DNA of 64,000 nucleotides from Pseudomonas sp. GD04091. GTDB lineage: Bacteria > Pseudomonadota > Gammaproteobacteria > Pseudomonadales > Pseudomonadaceae. This document shows, piece by piece, positions 16,565-25,293 of this stretch. The position numbers and the translations under genes are program-made. Location of the stretch: assembly GCF_029836165.1 (NCBI RefSeq), contig NZ_JAOEBG010000008.1:124001-188000 (forward strand). Reading direction: 5' to 3'. The notes under the pieces are model-generated. The model was not told the DNA's origin. It ran no database searches and worked only from the letters and a program-made list of their open reading frames with translations. Numbering within the stretch: the first letter of the stretch is position 1; each line of letters starts with the position of its first letter.

Positions 16565-16885
16565 ATGCGTAAACCGCTGATCGCCGCCACCCTCGGCATG
16601 TTGCTGCTCGCCGACCTGGCCCAGGCGCAGACCTTGGTGGCCACCAGCAACATCATCGTCCGCGCTTTCGGCCGCTCGATCGATTTCACGTCGGACACCA
16701 CCACCTCGATCCGCGATTCGAAGGTGGTGCGCGAAGCCCACGATGACGCCGCCAGCTTCGTCGCCAGTAACGGCGACATCCGTGGCGCCCAGCTCGAAGC
16801 CGCCTTCGACACCCTGCGCGCCCGTGTCCCCGAGGCCCGTGACGCCAGCGACCAGGTGCTGGCCGAAGCCATCCTCGCCCTGTGA
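16565..16885 (+). CDS. DUF2388 family secreted protein, paralogue 3
   Basis: Protein of 106 residues with a signal peptide (MRKPLIAATLGMLLLADLAQA, cut near AQAQT). The mature part has the family core IRDSKVVREAHDDAASFVAS followed by NGDIRGAQLEAAFDTLRARV, ending LAEAILAL. ATG 16565 is chosen at the start of the signal peptide, preceded by GGAGATGC. Its stop overlaps the start of the DUF4105 gene by four bases, so the two are translationally coupled, which suggests a shared task. Function unknown. Confidence 0.78.
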   Translation: MRKPLIAATLGMLLLADLAQAQTLVATSNIIVRAFGRSIDFTSDTTTSIRDSKVVREAHDDAASFVASNGDIRGAQLEAAFDTLRARVPEARDASDQVLAEAILAL

Positions 16886-18840
16886 AGCGCGTGCGTGCCT
16901 GGCTGCTGGGCTGCGCCCTGACGCTGCTCGGCGCGCCCGCCCTGGCCGACCTGCAACTGGTGTTGCAGGCCGATGGCCTGACCCCGCCCGAACGGCAAGC
17001 CACCCAGACCCTGCTGGATGAAGCCATGGCCAAGCTGCCACCACGCTTGCGGCAGCAACTGGACCGGCAGATTCTGGTCAGCTGGACCGGGCGCATGCCC
17101 GAGGATGCCTATGGCCAGGCCTCGCCGGTCGCCAGCCTCGACCTCAACCGACGCCTGTTGCCGGGGCTGGTGGACGGCAGCGCTGTCCGCGAGAAGACCA
17201 ACCGCCCCCATGGCACGGTCCGCGAAGAACTGCTGGCCACCGTACTCCACGAACTCACCCACATCTATGACCGCGCCCGCCTGTGGCCGACCACCGAGCG
17301 TCAGCTGATCGCCCGTTGCAAGCGCCAGCAGGGCGCCTTGGGCAAGGTCGGGCTGCCACAGGACTGCCGTGGCCAGGCCGAACGCCGCTTCACCTTGAGC
17401 GATGATCCGCGCCTGCTGGATCTCGCCGGCTGGCCGCAGTATGTCGGTCGCCGCGGTGAGCGCGAGCAGCACAACGGTCAGCTGGTGCGCAGCCCGGACA
17501 GCTACGAGCTGAGCAGCCCGAAGGAGTTCGTCGCCGTCAACATGGAGTACTTCCTCCTCGATCCGAGCTACGGCTGCCGCCGTCCCGCGCTGAACCAGTA
17601 CCTGCGCGATCATTTCGACTGGGCGCCGCCGCAGAGCACCTGCGCCAAGGGCCTGCCGTTCCTCAACGCTGGCAACGACTTCGCCCGCCAGCCCCTGGGC
17701 GAGATCGATCCGGAGCGGGTCTACGAGGTGGATTACCTGCTGGCCGAAGCCAACCAGAACTGGGTCAGCCGCTGGGGCCACAGCATGCTGCGCCTGGTGA
17801 TCTGCGCCCCGGGCCGCCCGCGCGGACCGGCGTGTCGCCTGGACCTCGACCAGAGCCTGGTGTTGTCGTACCGCGCCTTCGTCAACGACGTGCAACTGTC
17901 CAGCTGGGATGGCCTGACCGGCGCCTATCCCTCTCGGCTGTTCGTGCTGCCGCTGGGCCAGGTGATCGACGAATACACCAAGACCGAACTGCGCAGCCTG
18001 GCTTCGGTGCCGCTCAAGCTCAGCCGTGGCGAGATCGAGAACCTGGTGCGCCAGGCCGCCGAGATGCACTGGAGCTATGACGGCAACTACTACTTCCTGT
18101 CCAACAACTGCGCGGTGGAATCGCTCAAGCTGCTGCGCAGCGGCACGGGCAACCCGCGTCTGAACGACCTGGACAGCATCATGCCCAACGGCCTGCTGGA
18201 GGTGCTCAAAGGCAGGGGGCTGGCCGATACCCACGTCCTTGACGACCCCCGCGAGGCCCTGCGCCTGGGCTATCGCTTCGATTCCTACCGCGACCGCTAC
18301 CAGGCCATGTTCGAGGTGCTGCGCAAGCAGTTGCCGATTCGCCAGAGCGCCGTGGAGGACTGGCTGGCGCTGGATGCCGAGCAGCGCCGCCAGTGGTTCG
18401 ACCGCGCCGACCTGCGCACCAGCGCGGCGTTGCTGCTGCTCGAACAGGCCGGCCTGCGCCGTCAGCTGCTGCTGGCTCAGGACGAGGTCAAGCAGCGCTA
18501 CCTGAACGGGCGGCAGCGCAACGACGGCAGCTTCGACAAGGCCAACGAGACCCTGCAGGCGATGCTGGCCAACAGCGGCTTCCTCAGCCGCCCGGCGGAA
18601 CTGCTGGGGACGGGCGGCTACGGCCTGCCGCAGCCAGAAGAACGCAAGCAGCTGGAGCAGGTGAGCAGCGAGCGCCAGGCACAGCTGCTGCGCCTGAGCA
18701 CCGAGCTGGACCAGCAGGTGCGAGCGCTGCTGGGGCCGGAGCGGGGCAGGGAGATCAAGGCGGTGGAGGCCAACATCAAGCAGCTGGGCGAGCACCTGCG
18801 GGCCCTGCACAAGGCGGCCGGGGGGTTGCAGCTGCCCTAG
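16882..18840 (+). CDS. Exported two-domain protein: zincin-like N-domain plus DUF4105 (Cys-His) domain
   Basis: Protein of 652 residues with a signal peptide (about 1-22, cut after ALA). The N-terminal half has a metalloprotease-like HELTH (123-127), in context TVLHELTHIYDRA, and a later PKEFVAVNMEYF that could give a third ligand. The DUF4105 domain follows, with SRWGHSMLRLV (His 300) and SNNCAVESLKLL (Cys 410), spaced like a papain-type Cys-His pair. The C-terminal third is charged and helical. A DUF4105 protein of Bacteroides has been reported as a lipoprotein N-acyltransferase (recalled); whether that applies here is unknown. It is coupled to the DUF2388 genes by a four-base overlap. Confidence 0.75.
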   Translation: MKRVRAWLLGCALTLLGAPALADLQLVLQADGLTPPERQATQTLLDEAMAKLPPRLRQQLDRQILVSWTGRMPEDAYGQASPVASLDLNRRLLPGLVDGSAVREKTNRPHGTVREELLATVLHELTHIYDRARLWPTTERQLIARCKRQQGALGKVGLPQDCRGQAERRFTLSDDPRLLDLAGWPQYVGRRGEREQHNGQLVRSPDSYELSSPKEFVAVNMEYFLLDPSYGCRRPALNQYLRDHFDWAPPQSTCAKGLPFLNAGNDFARQPLGEIDPERVYEVDYLLAEANQNWVSRWGHSMLRLVICAPGRPRGPACRLDLDQSLVLSYRAFVNDVQLSSWDGLTGAYPSRLFVLPLGQVIDEYTKTELRSLASVPLKLSRGEIENLVRQAAEMHWSYDGNYYFLSNNCAVESLKLLRSGTGNPRLNDLDSIMPNGLLEVLKGRGLADTHVLDDPREALRLGYRFDSYRDRYQAMFEVLRKQLPIRQSAVEDWLALDAEQRRQWFDRADLRTSAALLLLEQAGLRRQLLLAQDEVKQRYLNGRQRNDGSFDKANETLQAMLANSGFLSRPAELLGTGGYGLPQPEERKQLEQVSSERQAQLLRLSTELDQQVRALLGPERGREIKAVEANIKQLGEHLRALHKAAGGLQLP

Positions 18841-18856
18841 CGCATGGCAGGTCAGC

Positions 18857-18929
18857 CCCTATCGCCGGCAAGCCGGCTCCCACAGAGATTTGGGCTCACC
18901 CTGTGGGAGCCGGCTTGCCGGCGATAGGG
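18857..18929. repeat. Paired REP palindrome (CCGGCTTGCCGGCGA type)
   Basis: CCCTATCGCCGGCAAGCCGG... and its exact inverse ...CCGGCTTGCCGGCGATAGGG enclose a 15-base centre; both arms contain CTCCCACAG/CTGTGGGAG. It lies between the ends of convergent genes and can fold as a long hairpin. Confidence 0.9.
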
Positions 18930-18951
18930 CCAGAACAGACAACACATTGCC

Positions 18952-19353
18952 CTAGAGGCTTTCTTCATCCTCCTCCGGCAACCCCTGGTCGACCTGCAAC
19001 CACGGCAGTCGGCTCTGTACCCAGATATGCCGGTTGGCCGGCACCCGTTCCGGGTGATCCAGCGTCGCCACGGTCACATCGATCGTGTCCGGGCTGTGTG
19101 TAGTCACCAGCGCCACATGCGCTCCGCAACTGCCACAGAAATACCGGCTGCAGGAATCCGGCGCTACATAACGTTGCGGCGAACCCGCCAGCCACTGGAA
19201 ACCGGCGAGAGGCAAGGTGACCCAAGTCACCAGGGTACCGCCGCTGACCCGCCGGCATATCGAGCAATGGCAATGGGCGACATCGCCCAGGTCGGCCTCC
19301 AGGCGATAGCGCACCGCGCCGCAATGACACCCGCCTTCCACGACATCCACCAT
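18952..19353 (-). CDS. GFA/CENP-V family zinc protein
   Basis: Protein of 133 residues with the zinc-binding cysteines of the glutathione-dependent formaldehyde-activating (GFA) fold: GGCHCGAVRY near the N-terminus, HCHCSICRR, and CGSCGAHVA in the second half. The start is placed at MVDVVEGGCHCG (19353), because GGGAGG precedes it and upstream residues have no family similarity. Family members range from S-(hydroxymethyl)glutathione-related enzymes to proteins of unknown role; the exact reaction cannot be read from the sequence. It stands alone, converging on the DUF4105 operon. Confidence 0.85.
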   Translation of the reverse strand: MVDVVEGGCHCGAVRYRLEADLGDVAHCHCSICRRVSGGTLVTWVTLPLAGFQWLAGSPQRYVAPDSCSRYFCGSCGAHVALVTTHSPDTIDVTVATLDHPERVPANRHIWVQSRLPWLQVDQGLPEEDEESL

Positions 19354-19621
19354 CGAAACGACCTCCCGTCGCCTTGCACAGGGCGAAAGCTGGCTGAAAG
19401 CTTGCCCACATAGGATAGCGCCACCACCGGCAGCAGACCGGTCAGCCAGGGCACCCGGAATTTTCCTCGCCCGGCCCAATCAACAACAACAATGGTGATT
19501 CTGATGTTTTCCTGTGCCCGCCGTTTCCCAGTCCCCCTCCGTTCGCTCCTCGCGCAGCGCCTGACGCGCTGATCCGCCCGAATCGTCCTTCCTTTCGCCG
19601 CGCCACGCCTGGAGTACCGCC

Positions 19622-20929
19622 ATGCTGACCTTCCTCGGCTTCGCCATGGTCATCACCTTCATGTACCTGATCATGACCAAGCGCCTGTCGGCCTTGATCG
19701 CCCTGATCCTGGTACCGATTCTGTTCGCCCTGTTCGGGGGCTTCTACAGCGACATCGGCCCGATGATGCTGCAAGGCATCAGCAAGCTCGCCCCCACCGG
19801 CGTGATGCTGATGTTCGCCATTCTCTACTTCGCCCTGATGATCGACTCCGGCCTGTTCGACCCGGCCGTGCGCAAGATCCTCAAGCTGGTCAAGGGCGAC
19901 CCGCTGAAAGTCTCGGTCGGTACCGCGGTGCTGGCCTTGGTGGTGTCCCTCGACGGTGACGGCGCCACCACCTACATGATCTGCTGCGCCGCCATGCTGC
20001 CGCTGTACAGCCGCCTGGGAATGAGCCCGAGGATCATGGCCGGCCTGATCATCCTCGCCGGCGGGGTGATGAACATGACCCCGTGGGGCGGCCCCACCGC
20101 CCGCGCAGCCAGCGCCCTGCACGTGGACCCGTCGGACATCTTCGTGCCAATGATCCCGGCCATGGCCTTCGGCGTGGCGGCGATCCTGGCGATCGCCTAC
20201 TGGTACGGCAAGCGCGAGCGCGCCCGCCTGGGCGAGCTGCACCTGCCGACCGACGACATCGACCACAGCGAGATCAGCGTGTCGCAGTTCCCTGAAGCCC
20301 GCCGACCGAAGCTGATCTGGTTCAACGGCGCGCTGACCGCCGCGCTGATGGTCGCCCTGATCGCCGGCGTGCTGCCGCTGCCGGTGCTGTTCATGATCGC
20401 CTTCAGCATCGCCATGATCGTCAACTACCCCTGCCTGCAGCAGCAGAAGGACCGCATCGCCGCCCACGCCTCCAGCGTGCTGGCCGTCAGCGGGCTGATC
20501 TTCGCCGCGGGCATCTTCACCGGCATCCTGTCGGGCACCGGGATGGTCGACGCCATGTCCAAGAGCCTGCTGGCGGTGATCCCGGAGGCGTTCGGCCCTT
20601 ACATGGCGGTGATCACCGCCCTCGTCAGCATGCCGTTCACCTTCTTCATGTCCAACGACGCCTTCTACTACGGCGTGCTGCCGGTGCTGTCGGAGTTCGC
20701 CAGCCACTACGGCGTCACCCCGGTGGAAATGGCCCGTGCGTCGATCGTCGGACAGCCGGTACACCTGCTCAGCCCGCTGGTACCCTCCACCTACCTGCTG
20801 GTTGCCCTGGCCGGCATCGAGTTCGGCGATCACCAGCGCTTCACCCTCAAGTGGGCAGTGCTGGTGTGCCTGTGCATAATGTTCGGCGCGCTGGCACTGG
20901 GGACTTTCCCGTTGTTCAGCAGTCTCTGA
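19622..20929 (+). CDS. CitMHS-family citrate/Mg2+:H+ symporter
   Basis: Secondary transporter of 435 residues with about 12 hydrophobic segments. CitMHS-type sequences include MLTFLGFAMVITFMYLIMTK at the N-terminus, VVSLDGDGATTYMICCAAML, GVMNMTPWGGPTARAASAL and FFMSNDAFYYGVLPVL. Such proteins import citrate complexed with divalent metal together with protons. ATG 19622 is preceded by CTGGAG. The 268-base upstream gap holds no gene; it includes a CAACAACAACAA tract near 19482. A terminator follows at 20951-20984. No two-component regulator is adjacent. Confidence 0.9.
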   Translation: MLTFLGFAMVITFMYLIMTKRLSALIALILVPILFALFGGFYSDIGPMMLQGISKLAPTGVMLMFAILYFALMIDSGLFDPAVRKILKLVKGDPLKVSVGTAVLALVVSLDGDGATTYMICCAAMLPLYSRLGMSPRIMAGLIILAGGVMNMTPWGGPTARAASALHVDPSDIFVPMIPAMAFGVAAILAIAYWYGKRERARLGELHLPTDDIDHSEISVSQFPEARRPKLIWFNGALTAALMVALIAGVLPLPVLFMIAFSIAMIVNYPCLQQQKDRIAAHASSVLAVSGLIFAAGIFTGILSGTGMVDAMSKSLLAVIPEAFGPYMAVITALVSMPFTFFMSNDAFYYGVLPVLSEFASHYGVTPVEMARASIVGQPVHLLSPLVPSTYLLVALAGIEFGDHQRFTLKWAVLVCLCIMFGALALGTFPLFSSL

Positions 20930-20950
20930 TACAAACGCATCATTTCCACC

Positions 20951-20984
20951 GCAAAGCGCCCATTGCCCGGGCGCTTTGCCTTTA
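20951..20984 (+). terminator. Intrinsic terminator after the CitMHS gene
   Basis: Stem GCAAAGCGCC/GGGCGCTTTGC with CATTGCCC loop, then CTTT. Confidence 0.75.
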
Positions 20985-21002
20985 CCGCTCGAAGGAAGAC
21001 AC

Positions 21003-21773
21003 ATGGAATGGCTGACCAGCCCGGAAATCTGGGTTGCCTTTTTCACCCTCACCGCACTTGAGATCGTGCTCGGGATCGACAACATCATCATGATCTCGAT
21101 CCTGGTCAGCCGCATGCCCAAGCACCTGCAGCCGCGCACGCGGATCTTCGGCCTGGCCCTGGCCATGGTCACGCGGATCATGCTGCTGCTGTCGATCACC
21201 TGGGTCATGCGCCTGACCGACGACCTGTTCCACATGTTCGGCCAGGGCATTTCCGGTCGCGACCTGATCCTGTTCTTCGGTGGCCTGTTCCTGCTGTGGA
21301 AAAGCTCCCAGGAGATCTACCACGGCCTGGAGGGCGAGGACGAAAGCTCGGACGAGCCGAAAGGGGCGGGCGGCAAGTTCTTCTACACCATCATCCAGAT
21401 CGCCATCATCGACATCGTGTTCTCCCTGGACTCGGTGATCACCGCGGTGGGCATGGTTTCCCACGTGCCGGTGATGATCGCCGCGATCATCGTCGCGGTG
21501 CTGGTGATGATGCTCTGCGCCGGTGCCATCAGCGACTTCATCGACAAGCACCCTTCGCTGAAGATGCTTGCGCTTTCGTTCCTGATCGTCGTCGGTACCG
21601 TGCTGATCGCCGAGTCCTTCGATGTGCACGTGCCGAAGGGCTACGTCTACTTCGCCATGGCCTTCTCGCTGGCGGTGGAGGCGATCAACATCCGCATGCG
21701 CACGGCGATGGCGCGCAAGAAGGGCAAGGAGCACGATCCGGTGAAACTGCGCAAGGACATTCCCGGTCAGTAA
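21003..21773 (+). CDS. TerC-family membrane protein
   Basis: Integral membrane protein of 256 residues with about seven helices. TerC signatures are TLTALEIVLGIDNIIMISIL in the first helices and IDIVFSLDSVITAVGMV in the middle, both with the membrane-embedded acidic residues, and IADSF-like LIAESFDVHVPKGYVYF near the end. Related proteins are linked to metal efflux, including manganese loading of exported enzymes, and to tellurite resistance; no ter operon is present here. ATG 21003 is preceded by CGAAGGAAGAC. A terminator and then a REP pair follow. Confidence 0.9.
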   Translation: MEWLTSPEIWVAFFTLTALEIVLGIDNIIMISILVSRMPKHLQPRTRIFGLALAMVTRIMLLLSITWVMRLTDDLFHMFGQGISGRDLILFFGGLFLLWKSSQEIYHGLEGEDESSDEPKGAGGKFFYTIIQIAIIDIVFSLDSVITAVGMVSHVPVMIAAIIVAVLVMMLCAGAISDFIDKHPSLKMLALSFLIVVGTVLIAESFDVHVPKGYVYFAMAFSLAVEAINIRMRTAMARKKGKEHDPVKLRKDIPGQ

Positions 21774-21790
21774 GATCAGGAGCGCGGTAC

Positions 21791-21817
21791 AAAAGGGCCC
21801 TTCGCAGGGCCCTTTTT
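21791..21817 (+). terminator. Intrinsic terminator after the TerC gene
   Basis: AAAAGGGCCCTTCGCAGGGCCCTTTTT: stem AAGGGCCC/GGGCCCTT with a TTCGCA loop and a T-run. Confidence 0.92.
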
Positions 21818-21831
21818 GCATCCACGCCCCC

Positions 21832-21946
21832 TGTAGGAGCGGCCTTGTGTCGCGAAAGGACCGCAGAGCGGTCCCGACAATCTTGCATGATGCCAAGATC
21901 CTGGGGCCGCTGCGCGCCCCTTTCGCGACACAAGGCCGCTCCTACA
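21832..21946. repeat. Paired REP palindrome (type TGTAGGAGCGGCCTTGTGTCGCGA)
   Basis: Outer arms TGTAGGAGCGGCCTTGTGTC/GACACAAGGCCGCTCCTACA are identical to those at 4004-4120; inner arms differ slightly. It fills the first half of the 339-base gap before the Na/Pi transporter gene; the second half shows no feature. Confidence 0.92.
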
Positions 21947-22112
21947 GGCACCCGTGTTTCAAATAGATTTCAGTCATGCCAAGCTGGCAGCCACTGCGCA
22001 AAACAACTAAAGCTTCAGTGAGCACTGGAAAAAACAGCCCACCCCCGGGCCAGGCTCACGGCTTCAGCCATTGGCCCCGCCCAGGGGCATAGAAGAACAA
22101 GGGGGCCCGACC

Positions 22113-23771
22113 ATGCTGACTCTGCTCAACCTGCTCTCCGCCGTGGCGCTTCTGGTGTGGGGCACCCATATCGTGCGTACCGGCATCCTGCGGGTCTATG
22201 GCTCCAACTTGCGCCGTGTGCTCGGCCAGAACATGGACAAGCGCCCGCTGGCGTTCGTCGCCGGGATCCTGGTCACCGCCATGGTGCAGAGCAGCAACGC
22301 CACCGCCATGCTGGTCACCTCGTTCGTCGGCCAGGGCCTGATGGCCATGACCCCGGCCCTGGCGATCATGCTCGGTGCCGACGTCGGTACCGCGCTGATG
22401 GCCCGGGTGCTGACCCTCGACCTGTCGTGGCTGTCGCCGCTGTTGATCTTCCTCGGTGTGATCTTCTTCCTTTCACGCAAGCAGACCCGCGCCGGCCAGC
22501 TGGGCCGGGTGGGCATCGGCCTGGGCCTGATCATCCTGGCCCTGCAGCTGATCGTGCACGCTGCCGCGCCGATCACCCACGCCCAGGGCATGAAGGTGCT
22601 GTTCGCCTCGCTGACCGGCGACATCCTGCTCGACGCCCTGGTCGGCGCGCTGTTCGCCATGATCTCCTACTCGAGCCTGGCCGCCGTGCTGCTCACCGCG
22701 ACCCTGGCCGGCGCCGAAGTGATCAGCCTGCCGGTGGCCATCGGCCTGGTGATCGGCGCCAACATCGGCAGTGGCCTGCTCGCCTTCCTCACCACCAGCC
22801 TGCAGAACAGCGCCGGGCGCCGGGTGGCGCTGGGCAGCCTGCTGTACAAGGTGATCGGCCTGGTGCTGATCATCCCGGTGCTGCACCCGCTGGTGGGCTG
22901 GATGGACAGCCTGAGCTTCAGCCCCCAGGAACTGGTGATCGGCTTCCACCTGCTCTACAACAGCGTGCGCTGTCTGCTCATGCTGCCCACCGTCAACCCC
23001 ATGGGCCGCCTGTGCAACTACCTGATGCCCGACCGCGACAATGGCAACGGCCACACCCAGCCACGCCACCTGGACCCGACCGCGCTGGGCACCCCCAGCC
23101 TGGCGCTGGCCAACGCCGTACGCGAGACCCTGCGCCTGGGCGATATCGTCGATAGCCTGCTCGAGGCCATGCTCGCCGCCCTGCGCGGCACCCAGGCCGC
23201 CATGCCGCAGCAGGTGAGGGCGCTCGGCGAGGATGCCGAAGCGCTGTACAACGCCATCAAGCTGTACCTGGCGCAGATGCCACGGGAAGACCTCGGCGAC
23301 CAGGACAACCGGCGCTGGGCGGAGATCATCGAACTGGCGATCAACCTCAAGCTGGCCAGCGACCTGACCGAGCGCATGCTGCGCAAGGTGCAGCAGCAGA
23401 AGACCTCGCAACGTCGGGAGTTCTCGCAGACCGGGCTGGAAGAGCTGACCGGCCTGCAGGAGCAACTGTTGGCCAACCTGCGCCTGGGCCTGTCGGTGTT
23501 CCTCAGCGCCGACCCCGAGAGCGCGCGCCAGCTGCTGCGCGAGAAGCGCCGTTTCCGCGCCCAGGAGCGGCGCCTGGCCCACGCCCATGTCAGCCGTCTG
23601 CAACGTAAAGTGGTGCAGAGTATCGAGACCAGTTCGCTACACTTGGAGCTCATTGCCGACATGAAGCGTTTGAACTCTTTGTTCTGCAGCAGTGCCTATG
23701 TGGTACTGGGCGGCACCGACACCGGCGGGCTGATGCTCGACAGCGTGCCGGACGAAGCCCGCCAACCCTGA
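22113..23771 (+). CDS. Na+/Pi-cotransporter family protein with C-terminal PhoU-like domain (YjbB/NptA type)
   Basis: Protein of 552 residues. The membrane half (about 1-310) holds two inverted Na/Pi repeats. The first has the signature VQSSNATAMLVTSFV; the second keeps GANIGSGLLAFLTTSLQNSAGRR and a modified ISYSSLAAVLLTATL in place of QSS. The C-terminal half (about 340-550) is helical and PhoU-like, with paired segments such as ANAVRETLRLGDIVDSLLEAML. Bacterial members export phosphate or couple it to sodium. ATG 22113 begins the first membrane helix; the preceding 42 bases of open frame are ignored. It ends 31 bases before the M16 gene. Confidence 0.88.
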   Translation: MLTLLNLLSAVALLVWGTHIVRTGILRVYGSNLRRVLGQNMDKRPLAFVAGILVTAMVQSSNATAMLVTSFVGQGLMAMTPALAIMLGADVGTALMARVLTLDLSWLSPLLIFLGVIFFLSRKQTRAGQLGRVGIGLGLIILALQLIVHAAAPITHAQGMKVLFASLTGDILLDALVGALFAMISYSSLAAVLLTATLAGAEVISLPVAIGLVIGANIGSGLLAFLTTSLQNSAGRRVALGSLLYKVIGLVLIIPVLHPLVGWMDSLSFSPQELVIGFHLLYNSVRCLLMLPTVNPMGRLCNYLMPDRDNGNGHTQPRHLDPTALGTPSLALANAVRETLRLGDIVDSLLEAMLAALRGTQAAMPQQVRALGEDAEALYNAIKLYLAQMPREDLGDQDNRRWAEIIELAINLKLASDLTERMLRKVQQQKTSQRREFSQTGLEELTGLQEQLLANLRLGLSVFLSADPESARQLLREKRRFRAQERRLAHAHVSRLQRKVVQSIETSSLHLELIADMKRLNSLFCSSAYVVLGGTDTGGLMLDSVPDEARQP

Positions 23772-23802
23772 CTCCACCTGCCCCGGAGACCGAAGCTCGC
23801 CC

Positions 23803-25209
23803 ATGCGTTGCCTGATGTTCGTTTGCCTGTTGATCTGCAGCCTGCCCACGCTTGCCCTCGACCGCTCGCGGGTGGAGGGCTACCTGCTGCCCAATGGCCT
23901 GCAGGTGATCCTCAAGTCGGGCTACGAGCGCGACCATGTGTCGATCCGTCTGGTGGTCGGGGTGGGCCTCGACGACTTCGACTGCGACCAGCGCGAGCTG
24001 CCGCACCTGCTCGAACACCTGCTGTTCAGCGGTATCGACGACACCGGCGAGGGCGGCCTGGAAGAGCGCATGCAGGCGCTCGGCGGCGAGTGGAATGCCT
24101 ACACCAGCAGCGCCGACACGACCTTCGTCATCGAGGCCCCGGCGCGCAACCAGCGCAAGGTCCTCGACCTGTTGCTGTCGATCATCCGCGACACGCGCAT
24201 CGACGCCAAGGCACTGGCCACCGCCAAGACCATCATCGAACGCGAGGACGGTGGCCACTACGGGCGCCTGCAACGCTGGCTCGACCGTCAGGACATCGGC
24301 CACCCGGCCAGCGACCAGCTGGCCACCGAGCTGGGCCTGAAATGCCCGGAGCGCTCCAACCTCGACGACATGACCCTGGAGCAGGTGCGGCACCTGCGCG
24401 AGCACTGGTACGCCGCCAACAACATGTCGCTGATCGTCGTCGGTGGCCTCGATCGCCTGCTGCCGGCCTACCTGGAGCGCACCTTCGGCGAGCTGCCGGC
24501 CACCGAGCCCGAGGAGCGGCGCAACCTCGAAAGCATCAGCCAGCAGGCCGAACAGCGCCGCGACCTGACCCGCGGCTGGCTGGGCGACAACGTCAGGCTG
24601 CACTGGCTGTTCATCGAGCCGACGCTGGAGGAGGGCCATGACCAGACCCTGGAGCTGCTGTCGCGCTACCTGGACTGGGCCTTGTACGACCAGCTGCGCC
24701 TGCGCCATGGGCTCTCCTACGGTCCGTCGGTGCAGCGCGAAAGCTTTGGCGACAGCGGCATGCTCAGCCTCAATGCCGACCTCGAACGCCAGGACGTCGA
24801 TGAGGCACTGAAGGTGCTCGGACAGCTGTTCGAGCATCTGCGCGAGCATGGTCTGGACCCGGACACCTTCGCCCGCATCAAGGAGGCGGCGATCGCCCGG
24901 GAGAGCTGGACCACCCAGGGCAACGCGGCGCTGGCCGACTACTACTGGGGGGCGCTCAACGCCTACGAGGACGGGCGCTTCACCGATCCGGTGCGGCAGC
25001 TGCGCCAGGTCAGCCTGAAGCAGGCCGATGCGGCATTGCGCGAACTGCTGAAGGAGCCGGGGTACCTGCGCATCGAACAGCCGTTGCTGGGGTATGACGA
25101 GCTGTATGGGCTGGTGGCGCTGGCGCTGGGGTTGATCCTGGCCGTCGGCCTGATACGCCGTCGCCGACAACCAGCGGCCAAGCCCAGCGGTGCTACACGG
25201 GAGCCGTGA
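23803..25209 (+). CDS. Membrane-anchored M16 family zinc metalloprotease
   Basis: Protein of 468 residues with an N-terminal signal (MRCLMFVCLLICSLPTLA) and a C-terminal membrane helix (LYGLVALALGLILAVGLI) followed by arginines, so the catalytic part should face the periplasm. The inverted zinc motif is HLLEH (68-72) with the downstream glutamate in TIIEREDGG. The N-lobe is typical (YLLPNGLQVILKSGYERDHVS), and the C-lobe keeps LRLRHGLSYGPSVQ. A single chain with a membrane anchor is less common than the two-subunit M16 pairs elsewhere in this window. It follows the Na/Pi transporter gene by 31 bases, perhaps one operon. Substrate unknown. Confidence 0.85.
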   Translation: MRCLMFVCLLICSLPTLALDRSRVEGYLLPNGLQVILKSGYERDHVSIRLVVGVGLDDFDCDQRELPHLLEHLLFSGIDDTGEGGLEERMQALGGEWNAYTSSADTTFVIEAPARNQRKVLDLLLSIIRDTRIDAKALATAKTIIEREDGGHYGRLQRWLDRQDIGHPASDQLATELGLKCPERSNLDDMTLEQVRHLREHWYAANNMSLIVVGGLDRLLPAYLERTFGELPATEPEERRNLESISQQAEQRRDLTRGWLGDNVRLHWLFIEPTLEEGHDQTLELLSRYLDWALYDQLRLRHGLSYGPSVQRESFGDSGMLSLNADLERQDVDEALKVLGQLFEHLREHGLDPDTFARIKEAAIARESWTTQGNAALADYYWGALNAYEDGRFTDPVRQLRQVSLKQADAALRELLKEPGYLRIEQPLLGYDELYGLVALALGLILAVGLIRRRRQPAAKPSGATREP

Positions 25210-25222
25210 TTCGGCGGTATCC

Positions 25223-25266
25223 TGTACCGGCCTCTTCGCGGTCAAGCCTGCGAAGAGGCCGGTACA
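25223..25266 (+). terminator. Strong hairpin after the M16 gene
   Basis: Perfect 17-base stem TGTACCGGCCTCTTCGC/GCGAAGAGGCCGGTACA with a GGTCAAGCCT loop. There is no T-run, so it may act as terminator or RNA-stability element; the loop region resembles part of a REP. Confidence 0.55.
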
Positions 25267-25293
25267 GCCATCCCATCTTCCTGTTGTAGAACC

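Noticed and set aside
16327..18810. Open frame of 827 codons on the minus strand opposite the DUF4105 gene
   Set aside because: Its product is Gln/Ala/Leu/His-rich without domains, the usual antisense shadow of a high-GC gene; the plus-strand gene has signal peptide and motifs.
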